35,291 nt of DNA. Source: Clostridia bacterium DTU030 (GTDB taxonomy: Bacteria > Bacillota > DTU030). Positions 1-7,692 of the stretch are shown here, one piece after another (position 1 is the stretch's first letter; every line of letters begins with the position of its first letter). The notes below the pieces were generated by a model, which ran no database searches, was not told where the DNA came from, and saw only the letters and a list, made by a program, of their open reading frames with translations. Location: NCBI GenBank assembly GCA_001513125.1, contig LFSN01000098.1, forward strand, positions 8,353 through 43,643, given 5' to 3'. The position numbers were made by a program, and so were the translations under genes.

Positions 1-2
1 CC

Positions 3-59
3 TGGATCTTGGGGCAGGTATACCCCGAGACGGGAGGCGAATTGGTAAGTGAAGATTGA
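3..59 (+). CDS. C-terminal tail of an unidentified upstream gene (partial)
   Basis: Only the last 18 codons of a possible gene enter the window, ending at the TGA at 57-59. Of the three forward frames, this one has the most G/C-rich third positions, matching the neighbouring genes. It would overlap the GTG start of fmdD by 11 bases, which suits the overlap style of this operon. The residues visible (ending GGELVSED) are too few to name a family. In other organisms ferredoxin or other fmd/fwd subunits can sit here, but nothing in the sequence shows that. Confidence 0.35.
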   Translation, partial: WILGQVYPETGGELVSED

Positions 60-390
60 AGTTGTTTTGATTACAGGGAGAACTATTAAACAAGGGATGG
101 GTATATACACGGGCAAGGATTCCGTCCTCTACCGGCAGGAGACGGAAACAATTGAGCTCAACGCTGCGGTGCTGGAGGGCCTGGGGGTCGAGGAAGGGGA
201 CCGGGTGCTGGTCAAAACCGCCTTTGGCCAGGGTGTCTTTACCTGCCGCAAGGGCGAGGTGCCGGAGAATGTAGCCTTTATTCCCTACGGCCTGGCGGGC
301 AACAGCCTCATCGGCGCCGGCACCAGCGGGAGCGGCATGCCCAGCTACAAGGGGATAACTGCGGTGGTGGGGAGGTACGAAGATGGCTAA
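49..390 (+). CDS. fmdD: Formylmethanofuran dehydrogenase subunit D (molybdopterin dinucleotide-binding)
   Basis: A 113-residue protein of the FwdD/FmdD type: a stand-alone molybdopterin-dinucleotide-binding beta-barrel domain. In archaeal formylmethanofuran dehydrogenase it clamps the bis-MGD cofactor together with subunit B. The N-terminal 'VVLITGRTIKQG' and the later 'LGVEEGDRVLVKT' stretch are typical of this fold. The start is GTG at 49, with GGGAGG about 11 bases upstream. The stop overlaps the fmdB start by 8 bases, so the two are probably translationally coupled. Naming caution: in methylotroph literature FhcD means the formyltransferase, which is a different protein. As I recall, hydrolytic Fhc complexes have no such MGD-binding subunit, so its presence argues for a cofactor-loaded enzyme. 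Confidence 0.88.
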   Translation: MKIEVVLITGRTIKQGMGIYTGKDSVLYRQETETIELNAAVLEGLGVEEGDRVLVKTAFGQGVFTCRKGEVPENVAFIPYGLAGNSLIGAGTSGSGMPSYKGITAVVGRYEDG

Positions 391-1705
391 GGTAGTAAAG
401 AATGTGGTCTGCACCTTTTGCGGCTCCCTCTGCGACGATTTGGAAATCCACATCGAAAATGACAATATAACCGCCGTCAAGAAGGGCTGTGCCCTCTCCC
501 GGACTAAATACCTTAATGCCCGGGAAGAGGTGGTACCCCTGGTGGAGGGGAAGGAAGCAAGTTTTTCCGCAGCCCTGGAGGCGGCGGTGGAAATTTTGGC
601 CCATGCCCGCCACCTCCTCGTCTACGGCCTGTCCAGCACCTGCTCCGAGGCCCAGGCGGCGGCCGTGGCCCTGGCCGAGACCCTGGGGGCCAGCATCGAT
701 TCCACCTCTTCCGTCTGCCACGGCCCCGGAACCCTGGCCAAGCAGCTGGTGGGCATCCCTACCTGCACCCTGGGGGAAGTGAAAAACCGGGCCGATGTCC
801 TGGTCTTCTGGGGCTGCAACCCGGTGGAGGCCCATCCCCGCCACTTTGCCCGCTATTCGGTCCTGGCCAAGGGCTTGAAGGTGGGCGGCCGCAGGGAGCG
901 GAAGGTGGTGGTGGCCGATGTCCGGAAGACGGCCACGGCCAGGGGGGCCGATCTCTTTTTGCAGCTTGAACCCAACGGGGACTTTGAAGTCCTGACGGCC
1001 CTGCGGGCCCTGATCAACGGCAAGGATATTGTGGGGGAAGGGGCCGGGGGCCTGACCCGGGCCCAGCTGGAAGAGTGCAGCCGGCTCCTCAAGGAGGCCA
1101 GCTACGGCGTCTTCTTCTTTGGGATGGGCCTGACCATGAGCCGGGGAACCCACTACAATGTCAGCCAGGCCCTGGCCCTGGTCCGGGATTTGAACAAGTA
1201 CACCCGCTACTCCGTTATCCCCATGCGGGGCCACGGCAATGTGGCCGGGAGTGAAAATGTCCTGGCCTGGCAGACGGGCTATCCCTTCGCCGTCAACTTC
1301 AGCCGGGGCTATCCCCGCTACAATCCCGGGGAGTTCACCGCCGTGGACCTCCTCCGGCGGGGGGATGTGGACGCCGCCCTGGTGGTGGCGGCCGACCCGG
1401 CGGCTACCTTCCCGGGTCGGGCGGCAGCCGTCCTGGGGGAGATTCCCACTGTCGTCATCGATCCCCACTATTCGGCCACGGCCAAGTTAGCCCGGGTCTA
1501 CCTGCCCTCGGCGGCGGCGGGAATCGGGGCGGCGGGCACCGTCTACCGGATGGACATGGTGCCCCTGCCGGTGAAGAAGTTGCTCAACCTGCCCTATCCC
1601 AGTGATAAGGAGATCCTGGATATGCTGCGGGAGGGGGTGAAGAAATGCTCCGGATCAAGGGAGGCCGGGTCTACGACCCGAAAAATGGCTGGAACGGGGA
1701 AATAA
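383..1705 (+). CDS. fmdB: Formylmethanofuran dehydrogenase subunit B (W/Mo catalytic subunit)
   Basis: A 440-residue catalytic subunit of the FwdB/FmdB family (molybdopterin oxidoreductase superfamily), which reversibly reduces CO2 to formate at a tungsten or molybdenum bis-MGD centre. Near the N-terminus, Cys10-x2-Cys13-x3-Cys17-x18-Cys36 forms a complete [4Fe-4S] motif. The 'SSVCHGPGTL' motif (Cys112) matches the Cys/Sec metal-ligand site of archaeal FwdB. Both sites are intact, unlike what is reported for the hydrolytic FhcB of Methylobacterium. The ATG at 383 has GGAGG upstream and overlaps fmdD by 8 bases. The 3' end overlaps fmdA by 61 bases, so the last 20 residues (after 'GVKKC') are encoded in the overlap and may be a lineage-specific tail. 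Confidence 0.93.
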   Translation: MAKVVKNVVCTFCGSLCDDLEIHIENDNITAVKKGCALSRTKYLNAREEVVPLVEGKEASFSAALEAAVEILAHARHLLVYGLSSTCSEAQAAAVALAETLGASIDSTSSVCHGPGTLAKQLVGIPTCTLGEVKNRADVLVFWGCNPVEAHPRHFARYSVLAKGLKVGGRRERKVVVADVRKTATARGADLFLQLEPNGDFEVLTALRALINGKDIVGEGAGGLTRAQLEECSRLLKEASYGVFFFGMGLTMSRGTHYNVSQALALVRDLNKYTRYSVIPMRGHGNVAGSENVLAWQTGYPFAVNFSRGYPRYNPGEFTAVDLLRRGDVDAALVVAADPAATFPGRAAAVLGEIPTVVIDPHYSATAKLARVYLPSAAAGIGAAGTVYRMDMVPLPVKKLLNLPYPSDKEILDMLREGVKKCSGSREAGSTTRKMAGTGK

Positions 1706-3273
1706 GGGATATCTGCATCAAGGATGGAAAGATAGTGGAAGATCTTCCGGCCGCAGAGGAGGTCATCGATGCCACAGGCCTGGTGGTCATGGCCGGAGGG
1801 GTGGACATCCACGCCCACATAGCCGGGCCCAAGGTCAACACCGGCCGGGTCATCTGCCCGGAGGACCACCGGAGGGATCCTGTGCCCAGAACTGCCCGGA
1901 CCAGGAGCGGTTCCGGCTTTACCACCCCTTCCACCTTTGTCACCGGCTACCGCTACGCCCAGATGGGCTACACCTCCGTCTTTGAAGCGGCCATGCCCCC
2001 CCTGGAGGCCCGCCACGTCCACGAGGAGCTGGCCGACACCCCCATCCTGGACAAGGGGGCCCTGGTCCTGGTGGGAAACAACCACTTTGTCCTCAGTTTT
2101 ATCCGGGAGGGGGACCGGGAGCGGCTCAAGGATTACCTCCTCTGGGTCGTGGAGGCCAGCGGCGCCTACGGCCTCAAGGTGGTAAACCCGGGGGGAGGGG
2201 CCAACTGGCGGCGGCACAGCAATGTCCGGGGGCTGGACGATGCGGTAATCGACTACGGCGTCACCCCCCGCCAGATCATCGAGACTCTCCTGGATGTCAA
2301 TGAGGAACTGGGCCTGCCCCATGCTCTGCACCTTCACTGCAACAACCTGGGCCAGCCCGGCAACCTCCCGACGACCCTGGCCACCATGGACCTGGCCGCG
2401 GGGCGGCGGCTCCACATCACCCACCTCCAGTTCCATGCCTACGGGGAGGGGAAGAAGGGCTACCCCCTCCTTTCGGGGGCCGAGGACCTGGCGGCCGTGG
2501 TCAATGCCAATCCCAACATCACCATCGACGTGGGCCAGGTGGTCTTTGGACCGGCCACCACCATGACGGCCGATGCCCCCCTCCAGTATGAACTCTTCCA
2601 GAAGGGGGGCGGGGACCGCTGGGTCAATAAGGATGTGGAGCTGGAGACGGGCTCGGGAATTGTGCCCATAACCTACAGCCCCAAGAGCTTCGTGGGGGCC
2701 TGCCAGTGGCTCATCGGCCTGGAACTCTTCCTCCTCATTGAAAATCCCGAGCAGGTCTTCCTGACCACCGATCATCCCAACGCCGGGCCCTTTACCGCCT
2801 ATCCCCAGATCATCCGCCTCCTGATGGACCGGGATTACCGGGAGGAAAGGATTGCCCAGCTGCCCAAGAAGGCGGTGGAGGCCACCGGCATCAAAAACCT
2901 GCAGCGGAAATACACCCTGGGTGAGATCGCCGCCATGACCAGGTCCGGCCCGGCCCGGGTCCTGGGCCTGGAAAAGAAGGGGCACCTGGGAGTGGGGGCC
3001 GATGCCGATGTGGTCGTCTACCGGCCCCAGGCCGACTACGAGGCCATGTTTGCCAACCCCCTCTATGTTTTTAAGGAGGGCCAGCTGGTGGTCCAGGAGG
3101 GGCAGATCGTCGCCGCCCCCCGGGGGAAAACCTTTGTCCCCGAAATAAGGGGGGGGAAGGACGTCACTTCCTGGCTGGCGCCCCAGTTTGAACAGTTCTA
3201 CAGCATTGCCCTGGAGAACTACCCGGTGGACCGGGAGTGGTTCTCCCCCTGGGAGGTGGTTCCATGCAAATAG
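1645..3273 (+). CDS. fmdA: Formylmethanofuran dehydrogenase subunit A (dinuclear metal amidohydrolase)
   Basis: A 542-residue amidohydrolase-fold subunit of the FwdA family, which condenses formate with methanofuran (or hydrolyses formylmethanofuran). Metal-site residues are visible: His56-x-His58 in 'VDIHAHIAGP', Lys178 in 'GLKVVNPGG' (the carboxylated lysine position of FwdA), histidines in 'HLHCNNLGQ' (229, 231) and 'THLQFHAYG', and Asp376 in 'LTTDHPN'. The start 'MLRIKGGRVYDPKNG' aligns with the usual FwdA start, so the ATG at 1645 is preferred even though it lies 61 bases inside fmdB. It overlaps the next gene (ftr) by 10 bases. Confidence 0.94.
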   Translation: MLRIKGGRVYDPKNGWNGEIRDICIKDGKIVEDLPAAEEVIDATGLVVMAGGVDIHAHIAGPKVNTGRVICPEDHRRDPVPRTARTRSGSGFTTPSTFVTGYRYAQMGYTSVFEAAMPPLEARHVHEELADTPILDKGALVLVGNNHFVLSFIREGDRERLKDYLLWVVEASGAYGLKVVNPGGGANWRRHSNVRGLDDAVIDYGVTPRQIIETLLDVNEELGLPHALHLHCNNLGQPGNLPTTLATMDLAAGRRLHITHLQFHAYGEGKKGYPLLSGAEDLAAVVNANPNITIDVGQVVFGPATTMTADAPLQYELFQKGGGDRWVNKDVELETGSGIVPITYSPKSFVGACQWLIGLELFLLIENPEQVFLTTDHPNAGPFTAYPQIIRLLMDRDYREERIAQLPKKAVEATGIKNLQRKYTLGEIAAMTRSGPARVLGLEKKGHLGVGADADVVVYRPQADYEAMFANPLYVFKEGQLVVQEGQIVAAPRGKTFVPEIRGGKDVTSWLAPQFEQFYSIALENYPVDREWFSPWEVVPCK

Positions 3274-4148
3274 AGGGCGTAAAGATCAAAGACACCTTTG
3301 CCGAAGCCTTTTCCCTCTACGGCACCCGCCTCATCATCACTGCCATAAATCGGAAGTGGGTCATGGAAGCGGCCCGGAGTGTCACCGGCTTTGCCACCTC
3401 CATCATCGGCTGCGGCTGTGAGGCGGGCATCGAGATGGAACTGGCAGGAGAAGATACCCCCGACGGGCGTCCCGGGGTGGCCGTCCTCATCTTCTCCGTC
3501 TCCCCGGAAGAACTGGAGAAGCAGCTGGTGGCCCGCCTGGGCCAGGCCATTATGACCTGCCCCACCACGGCCTGCTACAACGGCCTGCCCACGGAGAAAC
3601 GGCTGGAGGTCGGGGCCAAGATCCGCTTTTTCGGGGACGGCTGGCAGGCCAGCAAGCTGGTGGGGGAGACCCGCTACTGGCGCATCCCCGTCATGGACGG
3701 GGAGTTTGTGGTGGAGGAAGGTTTCGGCTACTGCAAGGGGGTGGGGGGCGGCAACTTCCTCATCCTGGCCGAGAGCCAGGAGGCAGGCCTGGAGGCCGCA
3801 ACTTGTGCGGTAGAAGCCATGGGGCAGGTGCCCGGGGTAATCCTCCCCTTCCCCGGCGGGGTGGTCAGGAGCGGCAGCAAGGTGGGGTCCAGGTACAAGT
3901 TCCTGACGGCTTCCACCAACACTCCCTACTGTCCCACCCTGGCAGGAAGGGTGGCTTCGGAGCTTCCTCCCAATGTCAACTGTGTCCTGGAGATCGTCAT
4001 CGACGGCCTGAACCTGGAAGCGGTGGAGGAGGCCACCCGGGTGGGGATCAGGGCCGCCTGCCGGCCCGGGGTAGTGGAGATTACCGCCGGCAACTACGGC
4101 GGCAAGCTGGGGAAATACCATATCCATCTCCACAAGGTTATGGGGTGA
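3264..4148 (+). CDS. ftr: Formylmethanofuran:tetrahydromethanopterin formyltransferase
   Basis: A 294-residue protein (the family is usually 296-298) that transfers the formyl group between methanofuran and N5 of H4MPT. The N-terminus 'MQIEGVKIKDTFAEAF' and the following 'ATSIIGCGCEAGIE' stretch match archaeal Ftr and methylotroph FhcD. I chose the ATG at 3264 because GGGAGG lies at 3251-3256 and this start reproduces the family N-terminus. A GTG at 3237 in the same frame would add nine residues not seen in the family. It overlaps fmdA by 10 bases and precedes fmdC by 4 bases, so all Fmd subunits and Ftr are co-expressed. Confidence 0.95.
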   Translation: MQIEGVKIKDTFAEAFSLYGTRLIITAINRKWVMEAARSVTGFATSIIGCGCEAGIEMELAGEDTPDGRPGVAVLIFSVSPEELEKQLVARLGQAIMTCPTTACYNGLPTEKRLEVGAKIRFFGDGWQASKLVGETRYWRIPVMDGEFVVEEGFGYCKGVGGGNFLILAESQEAGLEAATCAVEAMGQVPGVILPFPGGVVRSGSKVGSRYKFLTASTNTPYCPTLAGRVASELPPNVNCVLEIVIDGLNLEAVEEATRVGIRAACRPGVVEITAGNYGGKLGKYHIHLHKVMG

Positions 4149-4152
4149 GAAA

Positions 4153-4974
4153 ATGGCGACACTGCATTTACAACTGAAAGCACAACCGGAAGTCCCCTTG
4201 GAAGCCGACTGTCTTTCCCCTTCGGCCCTGGCGGGGAAGACCCTCAAGGAGATTGCGGCCCAGCCCCTCCTCTACGGCAACGGCCGGGCCCAGCTGGGGG
4301 ATTTCTTCAGCCTGTCCGGGAGCCTGGCCGACGGGCACCTGCACCTGGAAGGGGACCTCTCCCGGGTGAAATATATCGGGGCCGGCATGGAGGGCGGCCT
4401 CCTGACCATTGATGGAACCGTGGGCATGCACCTGGGCTCCGGGATGGCGGGGGGAGAGATCCGGGTCCAGGGGCAGGTGGGCGACTGGCTGGGGGCCGAG
4501 ATGAAGGGCGGCCTCATCTGGGTGGAAGGAAAGGTGGGCCACCTGGCCGGGGCCGGCTACCGGGGAGAAAAGATGGGCATGACCGGGGGGACCATCATTA
4601 TTAAGGGGTCGGCGGGAGACGAGGTGGGGGCCCGGATGCGCCGCGGCCTTATAGTAGTCACCGGGGACTGCGGCGATTTTCCCGGCGTCGAGATGCGGGC
4701 GGGGACTATCATGGTCTGGGGTAAGGGGGCGGCCCGGCCGGGGGCCAACATGCGGCGGGGGACCCTTGTCCTGGCCCACCGGCAGGAGCTCCTGCCCACC
4801 TTTGTCTACAACTGCACCTACCGGCCCGTATTTTTGCACCTCATCTGGCGCCACCTGCAGGAACTGGGGCTGGCCGTGCCGGAACACCTCCGGCAGGCCT
4901 TCTACGAGCGTTATCTCGGTGACATCAATGAAGTGGGGAAGGGGGAGATCCTCCTGTGCCAGAGCTTAAGCTGA
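4153..4974 (+). CDS. fmdC: Formylmethanofuran dehydrogenase subunit C
   Basis: A 273-residue structural subunit of the FwdC/FhcC family. From about residue 60 to 210 it consists of six to seven repeats of roughly 20 residues of the form G-x2-M-x-GG-x-I-x-V-x-G-x2-G (for example 'GAEMKGGLIWVEGKVG'). This is the right-handed beta-helix shared with the C-terminal domain of glutamate synthase. A C-terminal alpha/beta tail follows. In archaeal Fwd and bacterial Fhc this subunit scaffolds A and B. The ATG at 4153 follows the ftr stop by 4 bases, and the 3' end overlaps mch by 19 bases. No iron-sulfur or cofactor residues are expected and none is seen. Confidence 0.93.
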   Translation: MATLHLQLKAQPEVPLEADCLSPSALAGKTLKEIAAQPLLYGNGRAQLGDFFSLSGSLADGHLHLEGDLSRVKYIGAGMEGGLLTIDGTVGMHLGSGMAGGEIRVQGQVGDWLGAEMKGGLIWVEGKVGHLAGAGYRGEKMGMTGGTIIIKGSAGDEVGARMRRGLIVVTGDCGDFPGVEMRAGTIMVWGKGAARPGANMRRGTLVLAHRQELLPTFVYNCTYRPVFLHLIWRHLQELGLAVPEHLRQAFYERYLGDINEVGKGEILLCQSLS

Positions 4975-5918
4975 ACGAAAGGGCCCAGGCTATGGTCCGC
5001 CAGCTGGTTGCCGATAGGGAGAGCCTGGGGATAGAAGTTACCAACCTGCCGGAGGGGAGCCTTCTGGTAGATGCCGGCATCAACTGTCCCGGGAGCCTGG
5101 AGGCGGGGCGCCTCCTGGCCGAGATCTGCCTGGGGGGCCTGGGACGGGTGGAGCTGGTTCAACTCTTCTTTACTGACTTCTGGCTGCCGGGGGTCCAGGT
5201 CACCGTCCAGCAGCCGGCTCTGGCCTGCATCGCCTCCCAGTATGCCGGCTGGGCCCTGAAGGGGGAGGGCTTTTTTGCCTTGGGTTCGGGGCCGGCCCGG
5301 GCCCTGGCGGCCAAGGAAGAGGTATTCCAGGCCCTGGGTTACCAGGAGAATAGCCCGGTGGGGGTTTTGGTCCTGGAGACCCGGAAAGTCCCCCCGGCCG
5401 CTGTGGTTGAGAAGGTGGTGGCGGCCTGCGGCCTTGGGCCGGAGAATCTTTCCCTTCTGGTGGCCCCCACCGCCTCCCTGGCCGGTTCCGTCCAGGTGGC
5501 GGCCCGGGTGGTGGAAACGGGCCTTCACAAGCTGATGGAGCTGGGCTATGATCTAGGCAAGATAACGGCGGCCTTTGGCACCTGCCCCCTGGCCCCCCTG
5601 GCGGCGGAGGATTTAGCGGCCATGGGCAGGACCAACGACGGGGTTTTGTATGGAGGCCGCTGTTTTTATACCGTGACCGACCCAGAGGAGGAGATCGTCG
5701 AGATCCTGCCCAGGGTACCCTCCCTGGCCTCCCGGGATTACGGGACACCCTTCTTGAAGCTCCTGGAGCAGTACGGGGATTTTTATAAGATCGATCCCCT
5801 CCTCTTCAGCCCGGCGGAAGTTGTCATAAATAACACGGCCACCGGGAAGGTCCACCGGGCCGGACGGGTGGCTCCGGACCTCCTCAAGGAGTCCCTGCTG
5901 GGGGTGGCAAAGGATTGA
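4956..5918 (+). CDS. mch: Methenyl-tetrahydromethanopterin cyclohydrolase
   Basis: A 320-residue protein (usual length for Mch) that interconverts 5-formyl-H4MPT and 5,10-methenyl-H4MPT. It shows the family features 'LNERAQAMVRQLV' near the start, 'LVDAGINCPGSLEAGRLLAEICLGGLG', and 'PALACIASQYAGWAL'. The start is GTG at 4956, with a GGGGGAG ribosome site about 10 bases upstream. The gene overlaps fmdC by 19 bases. The stop TGA overlaps the TTG start of the next gene (TTGA). Together with Fmd and Ftr it completes CO2/formyl to methenyl-H4MPT. The next enzymes (Mtd, MtdB or Mer) are not in the window. Confidence 0.94.
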   Translation: MPELKLNERAQAMVRQLVADRESLGIEVTNLPEGSLLVDAGINCPGSLEAGRLLAEICLGGLGRVELVQLFFTDFWLPGVQVTVQQPALACIASQYAGWALKGEGFFALGSGPARALAAKEEVFQALGYQENSPVGVLVLETRKVPPAAVVEKVVAACGLGPENLSLLVAPTASLAGSVQVAARVVETGLHKLMELGYDLGKITAAFGTCPLAPLAAEDLAAMGRTNDGVLYGGRCFYTVTDPEEEIVEILPRVPSLASRDYGTPFLKLLEQYGDFYKIDPLLFSPAEVVINNTATGKVHRAGRVAPDLLKESLLGVAKD

Positions 5919-6796
5919 AGATCGGGATAATAAGCGGGGGCGAGGGCTGGCATGTGCAGAAACTGGCCGGGGCCTTCCGGGAGCGGGGGGCGGAGGTGGG
6001 AACCTACCGCATTACCGCCCTGACGGCCCGGGAAGGCCGCAGGCAGGGGCTCTACTGCCGAAATCAAACCCTGGATGACTGCCATGCCCTCCTGGTGCGG
6101 ACCATCCCCGGGGGCTCCCTGGAACAGATCATTTTCCGGATGGATGCCCTCCACTGCCTGGAAAAGAGGGGGGTCTATCTCTTCAACCCCCCCAAGGTGG
6201 TGGAAAGGACCGTCGACAAATACTACACCACCTCCCTCCTGGCCACGGCGGGCCTGCCCACCCCGCCCACAGTGGTGACGGAAAACTATTCCGAGGCCAT
6301 GGCCGCCTTTGCCGAACTGGGGGAAGATGTGGTGGTCAAGCCCCTCTTTGGCTCCCTGGGCCGGGGGATGGTGCGGGTGACCGACCCCGACACGGCCCAC
6401 CGGGTCTTCCGGGCCCTGGATCTGGGCCGCTATGTCTACTACCTGCAGCAGTTCGTTCCCCATGACAACCAGGATCTCCGGGTCTTTGTCCTGGGGGGCC
6501 GGGTGGTGGGGGCCATGCTCCGGCGGGGGGATTCCTGGAAGACCAATATCGCCCTGGGGGCCCGGCCCCAGGCCGTGACCCTCCGGCCCGAAGAGGAGGA
6601 ACTAGCCCTGGAGGCGGCCCGGGTCCTGGGGGCGGCCTATGCTGGGGTGGATCTCCTCCGGTCCCGGGAGGGGGAGCTCTATGTCCTGGAGGTCAACGGG
6701 ATTCCCGGCTGGCAGGGCCTGCAGGAAGTGTGTGAGGTGGACGTCGCCGGGGAAATCGCTGACTATGTCTTAAAGGAGTTGGCAGGGAGAAGGTAA
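5915..6796 (+). CDS. RimK/MptN-like ATP-grasp ligase, probable cofactor glutamyl ligase
   Basis: A 293-residue ATP-grasp protein. An N-terminal pre-ATP-grasp domain is followed by 'FNPPKVVERTVDKYYTT', the ATP-binding loop 'VVVKPLFGSLGRGMVRV', 'DLRVFVLGGRVVGAMLRRG', and the Mg-binding 'VLEVNGIPGWQGL'. The pattern closely follows methanogen MptN (H4MPT:alpha-L-glutamate ligase). ATP-grasp genes of this type also occur in H4MPT clusters of methylotrophic bacteria. Likely role (inference): ATP-dependent amide-bond formation in the side chain of H4MPT or methanofuran. The TTG start overlaps the mch stop, which indicates coupling. It could also act on another substrate, because RimK-type ligases are diverse. 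Confidence 0.82.
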   Translation: MKIGIISGGEGWHVQKLAGAFRERGAEVGTYRITALTAREGRRQGLYCRNQTLDDCHALLVRTIPGGSLEQIIFRMDALHCLEKRGVYLFNPPKVVERTVDKYYTTSLLATAGLPTPPTVVTENYSEAMAAFAELGEDVVVKPLFGSLGRGMVRVTDPDTAHRVFRALDLGRYVYYLQQFVPHDNQDLRVFVLGGRVVGAMLRRGDSWKTNIALGARPQAVTLRPEEEELALEAARVLGAAYAGVDLLRSREGELYVLEVNGIPGWQGLQEVCEVDVAGEIADYVLKELAGRR

Positions 6797-6810
6797 AGGG
6801 GGTAAAGGGT

Positions 6811-7692
6811 GTGAAACCGGAGGAAGTGGCCAAGGCTGTGGAGCTGGCCTGCATGGTGGAGGTCCTGGCCCCCAAGCCGGGCAATGTAAACCGCTATCAG
6901 GACTTTGTCGATACAACCTGCGAAGATTTTCTCCTCAGTGCCTGGGCCGTCGGCCCGGTCTTTGCCCGGGCCGACAGCCTTTCGGTGGGGGAGTTGATCT
7001 ATCAGGCCCGGCGGGCTGTCCAACGGTATGTGGCGGCCAATACCAATCTGGGCATCATCCTCCTCACGGCTCCCCTGGCCAAGGCGGCCCTCCTGCCAAA
7101 GGACTTACCCCTGCAGGAGCGGCTCCGGCAGGTCCTGGCGGGCCTCACAGTGGAGGACAGCAGATGGGTCTTTGCCGCCATCAGGGAGGCCGGAGCCGGG
7201 GGCCTGGGGAAGGTGGACCAGCAGGATGTCGGCGGGGAACCCAGCCTGCCCCTGCTGGCCGCCATGGAACTGGCCCGGGAGCGGGATACCATAGCTGCCG
7301 AGTACTGCACCGGTTTCCACCACACCTTTACCACCGGCTATCCGGCCCTGCAGGAAGCCCTGGCCCTCCTTCCCGACTGGCGCCTGGCGGTAGTACAGGC
7401 CTTTTTAGTTATTTTGGCCGCCCTGCCCGACACCCTCATCGCCCGCAAGGTGGGCTGGGAGAGGGCCTGGGAGGTGTCCCGCCGGGCGGCGGAGGTTCTG
7501 GCAGCGGGGGGCGTGGCCACAGCGGGGGGGCGCCGGGTCCTGGCCGCCTTCGACAGTTTCTTGCGCCGGGAGGGAAACAAGCTCAACCCCGGTACCACCG
7601 CCGATCTCACCGCTGCCTCCCTGCTGGTGTACTTTTTGGAAGAGGGTTACGATGGCTTTTTCAGGGGAGGGAAATGCTATGATCTTGGCTAA
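6811..7692 (+). CDS. CitG/MdcB-like (triphosphoribosyl-dephospho-CoA synthase family) protein of the H4MPT cluster
   Basis: A 293-residue protein with the hallmarks of the CitG-like family: 'EVLAPKPGNVNRYQDF', 'NTNLGIILLTAPLAKAAL', 'FTTGYPAL', 'DTLIARKVG' and the C-terminal 'GTTADLTAASLLVYFLEEG'. Classical CitG makes the prosthetic group of citrate lyase, but no citrate or malonate lyase genes are nearby. Related proteins are found in archaea and in H4MPT gene clusters of methylotrophs, so a step in H4MPT or methanofuran assembly is inferred, with the reaction unknown. The GTG start at 6811 lies 14 bases after the previous stop, with a purine-rich AAAGGGGG in the gap. The 3' end overlaps folE2 by 14 bases. 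Confidence 0.8.
   Translation: MKPEEVAKAVELACMVEVLAPKPGNVNRYQDFVDTTCEDFLLSAWAVGPVFARADSLSVGELIYQARRAVQRYVAANTNLGIILLTAPLAKAALLPKDLPLQERLRQVLAGLTVEDSRWVFAAIREAGAGGLGKVDQQDVGGEPSLPLLAAMELARERDTIAAEYCTGFHHTFTTGYPALQEALALLPDWRLAVVQAFLVILAALPDTLIARKVGWERAWEVSRRAAEVLAAGGVATAGGRRVLAAFDSFLRREGNKLNPGTTADLTAASLLVYFLEEGYDGFFRGGKCYDLG

Noticed and set aside
308-1468. Long minus-strand open frame (386 codons) opposite fmdB
   Set aside because: It is a GC-rich shadow of fmdB. Its translation is low-complexity (G, H, P, Q rich), matches no family I recognise and has no suitable start context.
1594-2985. Long minus-strand open frame (463 codons) opposite fmdA
   Set aside because: It is a shadow of the clearly conserved fmdA frame; the composition is typical of antisense frames in GC-rich genes.
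5915-6796. ATP-grasp protein considered as ribosomal protein S6 modification enzyme RimK
   Set aside because: The context between mch and pterin genes and the MptN-like segments favour a cofactor ligase; no rpsF-linked context is present.
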